Shown piece by piece: positions 40,774-49,563 of a stretch of 64,000 nt of DNA. Both the position numbers and the translations under genes were made by a program. Under the pieces are notes generated by a model. That model did not search any database. It was given only the letters and a program-made list of their open reading frames with translations, and had not been told where the DNA came from. Each line of letters starts with the position of its first letter. Positions within the stretch are counted from its first letter, which is position 1. Origin of the DNA: Pseudomonas sp. UBA4617 (GTDB lineage Bacteria > Pseudomonadota > Gammaproteobacteria > Pseudomonadales > Pseudomonadaceae); NCBI RefSeq assembly GCF_002386445.1, contig NZ_DGIR01000049.1, forward strand, positions 26,176 through 90,175. Direction: 5' to 3'.

Positions 40774-42768
40774 TCAGCCCAGGCCATGCCAGCGCAGGTA
40801 CGGCACATGGCTTGCCGCTCGGCCCAGGAATGCTTCGATACCTTCTCGCAGCGGCCGCGATGCCCCGGGAGCAAACAACGCCTCCTGCAGTTCACGGCCA
40901 GTCGCGCGGTCCAGCAGCCCTGCCGCTTCAAAGCGGGTGAACAGGTCGAAGGCATGGACATCCGACCACAGATACGCGTAATAACCTGCATCGTAGCCGT
41001 CCACCAGGTGGTCGAAAGCATGCGCCGGGTGCTCGAAGTCGGCCAGCGGCCAGTAACCACACCGTTCGCGGGCCTCCCCCAGGCGTTGCTCAAGCGTCCT
41101 GCCATCGTTCGGCGTGGCATGCAGGTCGAGGTCGAACAAGGCCAGGCTCAGATCTCGTGCAATCTCCTCCACGCCTAGCTGCCGCAAGCGATCCAGACAT
41201 TCACCGACGCGTGCACGGTCAAGCGGGCTGCCATCCAGCTGGTGCGCCGAGATCGCCACCAGGTAATCCGCATCCCAGACCCAGCGCTCGAACAACTTGC
41301 CGACCAGTTCCACGCCATCGGTACCAAGTTCGGTAACGTTGGACATCACATGATTGGTCGTGCGCACCAGCAAATGGTGCAGGGCGTGGCCAAACTCATG
41401 GAACAGCTTGCGCAGAGACAGGTGGTCGAGCAACGGCTGGCTACCCGGCAACGCTGCTGGCACGTCGCAGTAGACCACCACCGAGGCCGCTTGGTAGATG
41501 CCTTCGGCATCGACCCGGCGGTTACGTACATAGGTGGTGAATACCGAATCAGGCTGCTTGCCGACATGCTGCACGGCGTCCAGGTACAGGAAGCCGATCA
41601 AGGCATTGTCCTGCCAAACCTCGAACGCTTGCACGCTGTCATCCCAGGTGGGCAGTGGCCTGGCCTGCAACATCACGCCAAACAGCTTCTCCATCAACTG
41701 CCGTAACGCACTGACCACAGCATTCAGCGGGAAGTATTCGCGCAGTGCTTCGGTGGAAAGCGCCGTGTTTGACGAGGCCTGCAGGTAGGCGATGTCCCAG
41801 GGTTGGACATTGCCCAGCCCCTGGGCTGTGGCTTGGCGCTGCATGTCGACGCGCCACCGCAGCATGGCCGGCCGTACCTGGTCGGCCAGGTCATGAAGAA
41901 AGCCGCGCACCTGAGCAACCGATCCCCCGCTCTTTACCTGCAGGCTCTGCTGCAGATGGCTGGCAAAGCCGAGCAGGTGGGCCTTTTCTTCGCGCAGCCT
42001 CGCCAGTTGTTCCAGGTGATAGCGATTGTCCTGCTGTTGGCCAGGGCCGACGCCCCGGGTGTTGTATGCCCGGTACACACGCTCACGCAGCTGCCGGTTA
42101 TCGGCATGTTTGAGCACAGCGTCGGTGGTCACGCTTTCGCAGGCAATCAACCAACCGGGTTCACCCGCCTCTTGCGCCCTTGTAGCCAGCTCGTCACGGA
42201 TGCGCTGAGGTACGCCACTCAGTTCGGATTCATCCGTGATGCTCAGTCCTGGCCGGTTAATATTGCTGCGAAACGCCTCGCTCGCCGCGCCGATCTGTTT
42301 CAGGAGTTCGGCCAGGCGTAACTTGCCTGCGGGGTCGAGCGAGGCACCGCTGGAGGCGAACTTGTCCAGATGCCAGCGCAGCGTGGCGCGTTTCTGGGCA
42401 TCCAGCTGCTTGCCGATGTCGCTATTGGCCAAGCGCTCATACAAGGCCTGCAGTACGGAGTTGGTGAATTTCTGCTCGAACCGCTCGGTGGCCTTGGCGA
42501 AAAAGTCGACAATGGCAGCGGCCCAGGCGTCATCCCGGCCCACCAGTGGCGACGCCGCATACAACACTGCCAAAAGCTGGGCATCCAGCCCATCCACCGC
42601 CAACACCATGTCATCCCAGGTTGGCAATGCCTGCTGGTTGCGGATGATGTGTTCGATGCCCTGCCGGTGCGCCAGCAGCACATGGTCGAAGGCAATTTGC
42701 ATGTTTTCCAGCGTAATCGCCGGGTAATCGACGGGGATGTTGCTATTTTGCAGAAGCGGGTTGTCCAT
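40774..42768 (-). CDS. Second M3-family oligopeptidase (PrlC paralogue)
   Basis: 664 aa, cytoplasmic M3 (thimet/oligopeptidase A-like) metallopeptidase. The zinc motif HEFGH is at residues 457-461, the third ligand Glu is in DGVELVGK, and the substrate-binding Tyr segment YDAGYYAYLW is intact, so activity is likely. It starts like PrlC (NPLLQNS) but differs around the active-site cleft, lacking PrlC's FDLYARANKRGGAWMDG block. It lies directly downstream of yheV on the same strand as prlC, which fits an old tandem duplication. Confidence in the family is high; the substrate is unknown. Confidence 0.9.
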   Translation of the reverse strand: MDNPLLQNSNIPVDYPAITLENMQIAFDHVLLAHRQGIEHIIRNQQALPTWDDMVLAVDGLDAQLLAVLYAASPLVGRDDAWAAAIVDFFAKATERFEQKFTNSVLQALYERLANSDIGKQLDAQKRATLRWHLDKFASSGASLDPAGKLRLAELLKQIGAASEAFRSNINRPGLSITDESELSGVPQRIRDELATRAQEAGEPGWLIACESVTTDAVLKHADNRQLRERVYRAYNTRGVGPGQQQDNRYHLEQLARLREEKAHLLGFASHLQQSLQVKSGGSVAQVRGFLHDLADQVRPAMLRWRVDMQRQATAQGLGNVQPWDIAYLQASSNTALSTEALREYFPLNAVVSALRQLMEKLFGVMLQARPLPTWDDSVQAFEVWQDNALIGFLYLDAVQHVGKQPDSVFTTYVRNRRVDAEGIYQAASVVVYCDVPAALPGSQPLLDHLSLRKLFHEFGHALHHLLVRTTNHVMSNVTELGTDGVELVGKLFERWVWDADYLVAISAHQLDGSPLDRARVGECLDRLRQLGVEEIARDLSLALFDLDLHATPNDGRTLEQRLGEARERCGYWPLADFEHPAHAFDHLVDGYDAGYYAYLWSDVHAFDLFTRFEAAGLLDRATGRELQEALFAPGASRPLREGIEAFLGRAASHVPYLRWHGLG

Positions 42769-42846
42769 GGTGCAACGCCTTGCTCGTAGAGAAGAGCAGG
42801 GGAGCTTGCATGGCCGGTGCACCACAGGTGGCCTGACTATCTACCA

Positions 42847-42865
42847 CCCGGGCATTGCGCCCGGG
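42847..42865. repeat. Short hairpin between yheV and the prlC paralogue
   Basis: A CCCGGGC/GCCCGGG stem (7 bp) with a 5-base loop lies 14 bp beyond the yheV stop. It is a possible weak stop between prlC-yheV and the paralogue. Confidence 0.45.
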
Positions 42866-42878
42866 CGGCACGAAGGCG

Positions 42879-43160
42879 TTATTCAGCCGGTTTCTTCAGC
42901 TTCGGGTTAGGGAAAAACTGCACGGTCTGAACCTTGGCTGGCGCCGCTTTCGGTGCCAGCTGGTTGACCCGCGTACCGAGCTCCTTCGGTACCGACAGGC
43001 CCTGCTCGTTGAGGGTGTCGGTAAAACCGCAAGCGACGCACTCGCGGTGCGGTACGCCGTCTTCGTTCCACATCATCAGCTTGTCGGTCTCGCTGCATGC
43101 CGGGCACACCGCCCCGGCAATGAAGCGCTTCTTGGTCTTGGTCACGGCTACCTCGCTCAT
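42879..43160 (-). CDS. YheV-type zinc-ribbon protein
   Basis: 93 aa. Two CXXC pairs (CPAC at about residues 19-22 and CVAC at 41-44) form a zinc ribbon. The tail is basic and Pro/Lys-rich. It matches the YheV family encoded beside prlC in many gammaproteobacteria, function unknown. Its ATG overlaps the prlC stop (ATGA). Confidence 0.88.
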   Translation of the reverse strand: MSEVAVTKTKKRFIAGAVCPACSETDKLMMWNEDGVPHRECVACGFTDTLNEQGLSVPKELGTRVNQLAPKAAPAKVQTVQFFPNPKLKKPAE

Positions 43161-45208
43161 GCTGCAGCGTCCTCGCTCAGGCCACTGTGGCGCAGCAAGG
43201 CATCTATGGAGGGTTCACGGCCACGGAAGTCGACGAACAGCACCATCGGCTCACGCGAACCGCCACGAGCCAGAATCGCCTCGCGGAAGGCGCGACCGGT
43301 CTCGGCATTCAGCACGCCCTCTTCCTCGAAGCGCGAGAAGGCATCGGCCGACAGCACTTCGGCCCACTTGTAACTGTAGTAACCGGCCGCATAGCCGCCC
43401 GCGAAGATGTGCGCAAAGCTATTGGGGAAGCGGTTGTAAGCTGGTGGGCGCATCACCGAGACCTCATCGCGTACGCCCTCGAGCACCTGCAGCACACTGC
43501 GGCCATCACCATGGCTGGCGTGCAGTTCGAAGTCGAACAGCGAGAACTCCAGCTGACGCACCATCATCATGCCCGACTGGAAGTTCTTCGCCGCCAGCAT
43601 CTTGTCCAGCAGGTCTTGCGGCAGCGGCGCACCGGTTTCGAAGTGGCCGGAGATCAGCGCCAGGCCTTCAGGCTCCCAGCACCAGTTTTCCATGAACTGG
43701 CTGGGCAGCTCGACAGCGTCCCAGGCCACACCGTTGATGCCGGAAACACCGGCATGCTCGATACGGGTCAGCAGGTGATGCAGGCCGTGCCCGAATTCGT
43801 GGAACAGTGTGGTCACTTCGTCGTGGGTCAGCAAGGCCGGCTTGCCAGGGGCTGCCGGAGTGAAGTTGCAGACCAGGTTGGCCACCGGGCTCTGCAACCG
43901 GCCATCGGCGGTGCGGCGGCGGTCACGCGCGCCGTCCATCCAGGCACCGCCGCGCTTGTTGGCGCGCGCGTACAGGTCGAAGAAGAAGCGGCCGACGTGC
44001 TGGCCGTTTTCCTTGATCTCGAACAGACGCACGTCCGGGTGCCAGCTGTCGAAACCCTTGAGCTCAACGATTTCAATGCCGTACAGACGCTGCACGATGC
44101 TGAACAGGCCGCCCAGCACCTTGTCGATCGGGAAGTAGGCGCGCAAGGCTTCCTGCGACACGCTGTAGCGCTGCTCGCGTAGTTTTTCGCCGAAATAACC
44201 GGCGTCCCAGCTGGCCAGTTCCGGGCAACCCTGCCCGGCGGCATAGGCCTTGAGCTGCGCCAGGTCCTCTGCGGCGAACGGCTTGGAACGCTTGGCCAGG
44301 TCGCGCAGGAAGCCCAGCACCTGGTCGCTGGACTCGGCCATCTTGGTGGCCAGGCTCAGTTCGGCATAGTTCTTGTAGCCCAGCAGTTCGGCCAGCTCCT
44401 GGCGCAGGGCGAGGATTTCCTGCATCACCGGGCCGTTGTCGAACTGACCGGCATTCGGCCCCTGATCCGAGGCACGGGTGCAGTACGCGGCATACAGCTC
44501 TTCGCGCAGGGCGCGGTCATCGGCGTAGGTCATCACCGCGTAGTAGCTGGGGAACTCCAGGGTGATCAGCCAGCCGTCGAGCCCCTTGGCCTGGGCTGCC
44601 GCCGCCATCTGCGCCTTGGCCGAGTCGGTCAGGCCGGCGAGTGCGGCTTCGTCGGTCACGTGCTTGGTCCAGGCCTGGGTGGCGTCGAGCAACTGGTTGG
44701 AGAAGCGGCTGCCCAGCTCGCTGAGCTTGCTCTGTACTTCGGCGTAACGCTGCTGCTTGTCCGCCGGCAGGTCGATACCCGACAGGCGGAAGTCACGCAG
44801 GGCATGCTCGAGGATAGTCTTTTGCGCCGCGTCGAAGCCGCTGGCTTCCGGGCTGTCGATCAGCGCCTGGTAGGCTTCGAACAGCGCACGGTTCTGCCCG
44901 AGTTCGGTAGAGTAGGCGCTGAGCGCCGGCAGGCACGACTCATAAGCCTCGCGCAGCTCCGGGCTGTTGCACACCGCATTGAGGTGGCTGACCGGGCTCC
45001 AGGCGGCCCCCAGGCGGTCGTTCAGTTCGTCCATGGCCAGCACCAGGCCAGCCCAGGTGGGGTTCTTGCCTTGCTTTTCGAGGATCTCGGCAATGGCTTT
45101 ACGGTTGTCGGCCAGGATCGCTTCGATCGCCGGCAACACGTGTTCGGCACGGATTTGCGAGAAGGGCGGCAGATCGTAGGACTGCAGAAGCGGGTTGTTC
45201 GCACTCAC
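43157..45208 (-). CDS. prlC: Oligopeptidase A
   Basis: 683 aa from a GTG start (MSANNPLLQSYDLPPF). M3 metallopeptidase with HEFGH at residues 470-474, the third ligand in DAVELPSQF and the Tyr-rich loop YAAGYYSYKW. It degrades signal peptides and short peptides in the cytoplasm. An AAGG lies about 10 bases before the GTG. It is the first gene of prlC-yheV and is divergent from the gamma-carbonic-anhydrase-like gene. Confidence 0.95.
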   Translation of the reverse strand: MSANNPLLQSYDLPPFSQIRAEHVLPAIEAILADNRKAIAEILEKQGKNPTWAGLVLAMDELNDRLGAAWSPVSHLNAVCNSPELREAYESCLPALSAYSTELGQNRALFEAYQALIDSPEASGFDAAQKTILEHALRDFRLSGIDLPADKQQRYAEVQSKLSELGSRFSNQLLDATQAWTKHVTDEAALAGLTDSAKAQMAAAAQAKGLDGWLITLEFPSYYAVMTYADDRALREELYAAYCTRASDQGPNAGQFDNGPVMQEILALRQELAELLGYKNYAELSLATKMAESSDQVLGFLRDLAKRSKPFAAEDLAQLKAYAAGQGCPELASWDAGYFGEKLREQRYSVSQEALRAYFPIDKVLGGLFSIVQRLYGIEIVELKGFDSWHPDVRLFEIKENGQHVGRFFFDLYARANKRGGAWMDGARDRRRTADGRLQSPVANLVCNFTPAAPGKPALLTHDEVTTLFHEFGHGLHHLLTRIEHAGVSGINGVAWDAVELPSQFMENWCWEPEGLALISGHFETGAPLPQDLLDKMLAAKNFQSGMMMVRQLEFSLFDFELHASHGDGRSVLQVLEGVRDEVSVMRPPAYNRFPNSFAHIFAGGYAAGYYSYKWAEVLSADAFSRFEEEGVLNAETGRAFREAILARGGSREPMVLFVDFRGREPSIDALLRHSGLSEDAAA

Positions 45209-45310
45209 GGTTTGGATACCTTGGCAGAAGAAACACTGCCCCATCTTAATTACAATCGACGCCGACCGCAGCAGGCAGCCTGCCTATCGGCACAGATGAG
45301 AGACGCTATC

Positions 45311-45859
45311 ATGGCCATCCGAAGCTTCCAGCAACACACTCCGAAAGTTGGACCACGGGTCTTCGTCGACCGTTCGGCGGTAGTGCTGGGCGACGTGGAG
45401 ATCGGCGAAGACAGCTCGGTGTGGCCGCTGACCGTGGTGCGCGGCGACATGCACCGTATCCGCATCGGCGCACGTACCAGCGTGCAGGACGGCAGTGTCC
45501 TGCACATCACCCACGCCAGTCCGTTCAACCCTGACGGTTTCCCACTGATAATCGGCGACGAGGTGACCGTCGGTCACAAGGTCATGTTGCATGGCTGCAC
45601 CCTGGGCAACCGCATCCTGGTCGGCATGGGCAGCACCATCATGGACGGCGCCATCGTCGAGGACGAAGTGATCATTGGCGCCGGCAGCCTGGTACCGCCG
45701 GGCAAGCGCCTGGTCAGTGGCTACCTGTACATGGGCAGCCCGGTGAAACAGGTCCGGCTGCTGAGCGACAAGGAGCATGCGTTCTTTGCCTACAGCGCCA
45801 GCAACTATGTGAAGCTCAAGGACCAGCATCTGGCCGAAGGCTACGATCAACCTGAATGA
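45311..45859 (+). CDS. Gamma-carbonic-anhydrase-like hexapeptide-repeat protein (YrdA type)
   Basis: 182 aa, left-handed beta-helix with hexapeptide repeats from about residue 20 to 150 (VVLGDVEIGEDSSVWP, IIGDEVTVGHKV, IVEDEVIIGAGSLV). The metal-ligand His residues are in LHITH, VGHKVMLHG. Family members bind zinc; many are weak or inactive as carbonic anhydrases. The ATG at 45311 (MAIRSFQ) fits relatives; an in-frame ATG at 45296 is possible. Confidence 0.9.
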   Translation: MAIRSFQQHTPKVGPRVFVDRSAVVLGDVEIGEDSSVWPLTVVRGDMHRIRIGARTSVQDGSVLHITHASPFNPDGFPLIIGDEVTVGHKVMLHGCTLGNRILVGMGSTIMDGAIVEDEVIIGAGSLVPPGKRLVSGYLYMGSPVKQVRLLSDKEHAFFAYSASNYVKLKDQHLAEGYDQPE

Positions 45860-45862
45860 CCG

Positions 45863-45884
45863 CTTCGCGGGCGAGCCCGCGAAG
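45863..45884 (+). terminator. REP-core hairpin
   Basis: CTTCGCGGG/CCCGCGAAG arms with a 4-base loop, 3 bp after the gamma-carbonic-anhydrase-like gene, before the HAD gene. Confidence 0.6.
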
Positions 45885-45918
45885 AAGGCTTTGCAGCACT
45901 CAAGTGGAACCTATGTAA

Positions 45919-46569
45919 ATGCACCAGCAGAACATCCTCTTCGACCTCGACGGTACCCTGACCGACCCCCGCCAGGGCATCACCCGCTCGATCCAGTACG
46001 CCCTGGCCAAGCTGGGCATCGACGAGCCGGACCTGGCCCGCCTCGAGCACTTCATCGGCCCGCCCTTGCTGCAGGCGTTCATGCAGTTCTACAGCTTCGA
46101 CGAGGCCAAGGCCTGGGAGGCGGTGAACTTCTACCGGGAGCGCTTCCGCGTCACCGGCCTGTACGAAAACCTGGTGTTCGAAGGTGTTCCGGAACTGCTC
46201 GCTGCCCTGAACAGCCAAGGTCGCACACTGTATATCGCCACCTCCAAGCCTTGGGAATTCGCCCGTGAAATCGCCCGCCACTTCGCCTTCGACCACCATT
46301 TCAAAGTGATCTACGGCAGTGAGCTGGATGGTACGCGCACCAACAAGGTCGAGCTGATTCGCCATCTGCTGGACGAAGAAAGGCTGGATCCTGCGCAGAC
46401 GCTGATGATCGGTGACCGCAAGCATGACCTGATCGGTGCACGCAGCAACGGCTTGCAAGCGGTAGCGGTGGGGTATGGGTTTGGCAGCCAGGAGGAGTTG
46501 ATGGCGGAGGAGCCGGCCTATCACTTTGCAACCTTGGCCGAAATGCATCAGGCATTCCTCAACGCTTGA
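45919..46569 (+). CDS. HAD-superfamily hydrolase (phosphoglycolate phosphatase-like)
   Basis: 216 aa. Motif I is DLDGTLTD (nucleophile D9, acid D11), motif II is ATSK, motif III is the K of TNKVE, and motif IV is GDRKHDLIGA. The cap domain at about residues 15-85 is alpha-helical. The relatives are annotated as Gph-like or 5'-nucleotidase-like; the substrate is not certain. Confidence 0.88.
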   Translation: MHQQNILFDLDGTLTDPRQGITRSIQYALAKLGIDEPDLARLEHFIGPPLLQAFMQFYSFDEAKAWEAVNFYRERFRVTGLYENLVFEGVPELLAALNSQGRTLYIATSKPWEFAREIARHFAFDHHFKVIYGSELDGTRTNKVELIRHLLDEERLDPAQTLMIGDRKHDLIGARSNGLQAVAVGYGFGSQEELMAEEPAYHFATLAEMHQAFLNA

Positions 46570-46576
46570 TGGCCAT

Positions 46577-46595
46577 GGGGCCGCGTTGCGGCTCC
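46577..46595. terminator. Hairpin between convergent HAD and aminopeptidase genes
   Basis: A GGGGCCGC...GCGGCTCCC stem with a short loop, 8 bp after the HAD stop and 7 bp before the convergent gene's stop. Confidence 0.5.
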
Positions 46596-46601
46596 CTGGT
46601 C

Positions 46602-47693
46602 TCATCGGTTAACCAGCAACCGCCGCAACGCCTCTTTCCGCGTTTCGATCGGCAGCCGTCCCAAATGCTCCACCCGCTCGTAAAACCGCGCCCAGTCCCC
46701 ATCCACCTCGCGGAACAGTGCCGCAAACGCTGGCACCCACTGGTCATACAACCCGAACGGCAACAGCTTGGCATTGTTCATCGGCCCATATATCCAGGCG
46801 TCGTAACGCGTGTCACCGCCCCACGGGCCATCACGCAGCAGCCGATACTCGCGCCTTAGCCGCGCGAACTCAGCCTGCTTGGCCACTCGCTTGTGCGCAT
46901 CATCCATCGGCCCGGCATAAATGGCCTGCAATCGCTCGCGGCTGGCCAGCACGAGCCGGGTGAACGGGTCGCGCTGCTGCCCCTGGGCCCGATCAACCGC
47001 TGCAAGCCCACGCGCCATGCGCCATTGCCGCGTACCTTCCTGCTCTACGAAGGAGGCGAATGATTCGTTGAACTCGGTGTCGTCCTGCACATAGAAGCGC
47101 TGGTGCGCCAGTTCATGGAAAATCAGCGTGGCCAGGCGCTCATCCCCCCAGCCCACCATCGACGACAGGATCGGGTCATCGAACCAGCCCAGGGTCGAGT
47201 AGGCTTCCACGCCACTCACGTACACATCCATGCCGTCCTGGCGCATCAACGCCGCCGCTCCACGCGCGGCACCGAGCTGGTAATAGCCGCGATACGCCAC
47301 GCAACCTGCGATCGGGAAGCAGTGCGTGACCGGCTGCAACGAAAGCTCGGGCGTGGCGAACACATTCCACACCACGTAGGGCCGACCGAGTTCCACATAG
47401 ACCCGGTAGCTGCGATTATCAGGCAGTCTCAGCTGCTGGCTGGCAAACGCACGCGCCTGTTCAGCATGCGTCAGGCGCTCACGCAATTGCGGCGGGGTAG
47501 CAGGATCGGCCACTACGTGCTCCACCGACTGGCGAGCGCGCAGCAGTTGCCACTGGCCTTCGGCCAACTGCTCGTAATAGGCCGTACTGGCGCAACCGTT
47601 CAGCAGGAGCACGGCAAGCGCGGGAACCAAACGGGTGAAAATGCGGTCGAGTGCCCCAGGGCCCGAGCGCTGAACAAGAAAAAATCGAAGCAT
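46602..47693 (-). CDS. Putative aminopeptidase lipoprotein (Aminopep family)
   Basis: 363 aa. A hydrophobic leader with lipobox LLNGC (Cys 34) points to an envelope lipoprotein; the n-region before it is long, so the true start may be further in. The zinc-peptidase motif HELAHQRFY is followed by ESFASFVEQEG (third ligand Glu). This matches the Pfam putative aminopeptidase family found in pseudomonads. The substrate is unknown. Confidence 0.82.
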   Translation of the reverse strand: MLRFFLVQRSGPGALDRIFTRLVPALAVLLLNGCASTAYYEQLAEGQWQLLRARQSVEHVVADPATPPQLRERLTHAEQARAFASQQLRLPDNRSYRVYVELGRPYVVWNVFATPELSLQPVTHCFPIAGCVAYRGYYQLGAARGAAALMRQDGMDVYVSGVEAYSTLGWFDDPILSSMVGWGDERLATLIFHELAHQRFYVQDDTEFNESFASFVEQEGTRQWRMARGLAAVDRAQGQQRDPFTRLVLASRERLQAIYAGPMDDAHKRVAKQAEFARLRREYRLLRDGPWGGDTRYDAWIYGPMNNAKLLPFGLYDQWVPAFAALFREVDGDWARFYERVEHLGRLPIETRKEALRRLLVNR

Positions 47694-47759
47694 CCGTTAC
47701 GTCAGACTCGCTCTAGGCCGTTTCACTTCAAGACTATCTCGCCAAGGGGGAGTTTCGCC

Positions 47760-48173
47760 ATGCGCGCACTGTTGGTCGCCGGCTCACTGTTGCTGATATC
47801 CGCCTGCTCGACCTTGCCGGACCCAGACCCGAACCAGGCCTGGATAGACCTCACTCCCTACGACAATACCTCGCTGCATGCACTGCAAGTCGATGAACGA
47901 GACTGGGCCGACAGCCGTTATTTCGAAGTGCCGCCTGGCAGCCACGAGTTGACCGTGCGCTACCAGTTCCCGGTCACCCCCAGCAATATCGGCCCGGTCG
48001 ACGAGCCGCTGTGGCGAGACTGCCAGGTCAAGCTGACCTTCAAGGACTTCAGCGCTGGCCAGCGTTACCAGCTGCAGGCGGGCAGCATCGGTTTCCGTCC
48101 CTGGATCAAGCTCTATGATCATCAGCAAAGGTTGGTCGGGCAGGGCTTGCCTGCGGGCTGCCAGCACAGCTGA
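47760..48173 (+). CDS. Small lipoprotein, first of a tandem paralogous pair
   Basis: 137 aa. The lipobox LISAC has its Cys at residue 16. The following domain has NQAWIDLTPYDN, RYFEVPPGSHELTVRYQF, KLTFKDFSAGQRYQL and a final Cys. It is the same length as the next gene and clearly related to it. AAGGGGGAG precedes the ATG. The family appears conserved in pseudomonads; function unknown. Confidence 0.8.
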   Translation: MRALLVAGSLLLISACSTLPDPDPNQAWIDLTPYDNTSLHALQVDERDWADSRYFEVPPGSHELTVRYQFPVTPSNIGPVDEPLWRDCQVKLTFKDFSAGQRYQLQAGSIGFRPWIKLYDHQQRLVGQGLPAGCQHS

Positions 48174-48228
48174 TACGCACAAATGGCGCTATGCTTGTAC
48201 CTTGTGAATCGCAAGCGGGAGTCTTGCC

Positions 48229-48642
48229 ATGCGCCAGCCGATGATGCTGATCGCTCTCAGTACCCTGGGGGCCTGCGCCAGCCCCTTGCCACCCGTCGAT
48301 CCCAAGCAGGCCTGGGTCGACCTCTACACCATGACTCCAGGCAGGGTAATCATGGCCGACCGCCTGGACGGCAAGCGTCTGGATGATGGCCGTTACTTCC
48401 AGGTAACACCCGGCAAGCACGAACTGGTCGTGCGCTTCGATTACGAGATCTACTCCGGCGGCCTCACTACCGACCCCAGAGACCGCACCTGCTACCTGAC
48501 CGTGCGCTTCGACGACTTCAAGGCCGGTGAACGCTATCGCCTGGAGGCAAGGGCACCTGTGATGGAGCCGCAGGTGCTGCTGTATGACGGCAATCGCAAG
48601 GTGGTGGTCAACAAGCCCAGCGAAGTGTTCTGCATCCCCTGA
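48229..48642 (+). CDS. Small lipoprotein, second of the tandem pair
   Basis: 137 aa. The lipobox is LGACA with Cys 15. It aligns with the preceding gene throughout (KQAWVDLYTM, RYFQVTPGKHELVVRF, TVRFDDFKAGERYRLEA), which shows a tandem duplication. Central regions differ, so roles may have separated. It starts 55 bp after its paralogue. Confidence 0.8.
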   Translation: MRQPMMLIALSTLGACASPLPPVDPKQAWVDLYTMTPGRVIMADRLDGKRLDDGRYFQVTPGKHELVVRFDYEIYSGGLTTDPRDRTCYLTVRFDDFKAGERYRLEARAPVMEPQVLLYDGNRKVVVNKPSEVFCIP

Positions 48643-48674
48643 ATCCGGGGCTGCAGCGCACCCAGGTTCCGGAG

Positions 48675-48908
48675 CTACTGATCATTCTTCTGGTAGATGA
48701 TCTTCCTGGTCCCGCCATCGCAGGACCCGACCACCATGTTCGGGTCCTTGACCTCGCTGTTGGGCACGATCTCCAAGGTGTAGGAGGCAACCCCCTGGGC
48801 CTGTATCTTGGCCTCGATCTCGGCCTTGAGCTCCTCGCACGGCTTTACCGCCGCCAACGCAGAGGTGGCGACCAGGGAAGCCAACACGGCGATTGCTACG
48901 CGTATCAT
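48675..48908 (-). CDS. DUF1161 small periplasmic protein
   Basis: 77 aa. Signal peptide to about residue 19 (ALA/AVK), then the DUF1161 core KPCEELKAEIEAKIQAQGV, YTLEIV and VVGSCDGGTRKIIYQK with two Cys that could pair in the periplasm. AGGAG precedes the ATG. A second DUF1161 gene lies at 50690-50911. Function unknown. Confidence 0.85.
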   Translation of the reverse strand: MIRVAIAVLASLVATSALAAVKPCEELKAEIEAKIQAQGVASYTLEIVPNSEVKDPNMVVGSCDGGTRKIIYQKNDQ

Positions 48909-48983
48909 CAAACGGCTCCTGAAAGAGGCAGCAATGCTGCCGACGCTGTCTAGCCTACAGCAAACTGCCCACATTGCACCGCT

Positions 48984-49409
48984 TCAAACCACCAGTGCCG
49001 CATCCAGGCTGATCCTGGCGTTCAGCACCTTGGACACCGGGCAGCCGGCCTTGGCCTTGTTGGCGATATCCAGGAACTGTGCCTCGCTTGCCCCGGGCAC
49101 CTTTGCCCGCAACACCAGGTGTACGGCAGTAATGGCAAAGCCATCAGGCTGCTTGTCGAGTGTCACCTCGGCAGCCGTGTCGATCCGCTCGGCGGTCAGC
49201 CCCGCTTCACCCAGCATCATCGACAGCGCCATCGAGAAACAGCCAGCATGTGCTGCACCGATCAGCTCCTCGGGGTTGGTGCCGGGCACCCCTTCGAAAC
49301 GGGTATTGAAGCCATAGGGGTTCTGCTTGAGCGCCCCGCTTTCCGTGGAAAGCAGGCCTTTGCCGTCCTTCAGGCCACCTTGCCAGATCGCCGATGCTGT
49401 CTTTTTCAT
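48984..49409 (-). CDS. osmC: OsmC-type peroxiredoxin
   Basis: 141 aa. The OsmC/Ohr fold has the two active cysteines in AAHAGCFSMALS (Cys 57) and KAGCPVSKVL (Cys 122). It reduces organic hydroperoxides and is commonly induced by osmotic or stationary-phase stress. AGGAGG precedes the ATG. It is divergent from the luciferase-like gene. Confidence 0.93.
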   Translation of the reverse strand: MKKTASAIWQGGLKDGKGLLSTESGALKQNPYGFNTRFEGVPGTNPEELIGAAHAGCFSMALSMMLGEAGLTAERIDTAAEVTLDKQPDGFAITAVHLVLRAKVPGASEAQFLDIANKAKAGCPVSKVLNARISLDAALVV

Positions 49410-49563
49410 GCTACCTCCTGGTCACTGGGTTACATACGTCTACGGTTCAGAGGCCTGTCGCGCCAGGCAAGTTCAGCGCAATCTGACCGCAGGCATTGAA
49501 TCCAACGAATGCGCCCATACAGAAGCAAAAAGGCCTCTGGCCAACCACTTCCGCGGAGGCTCC

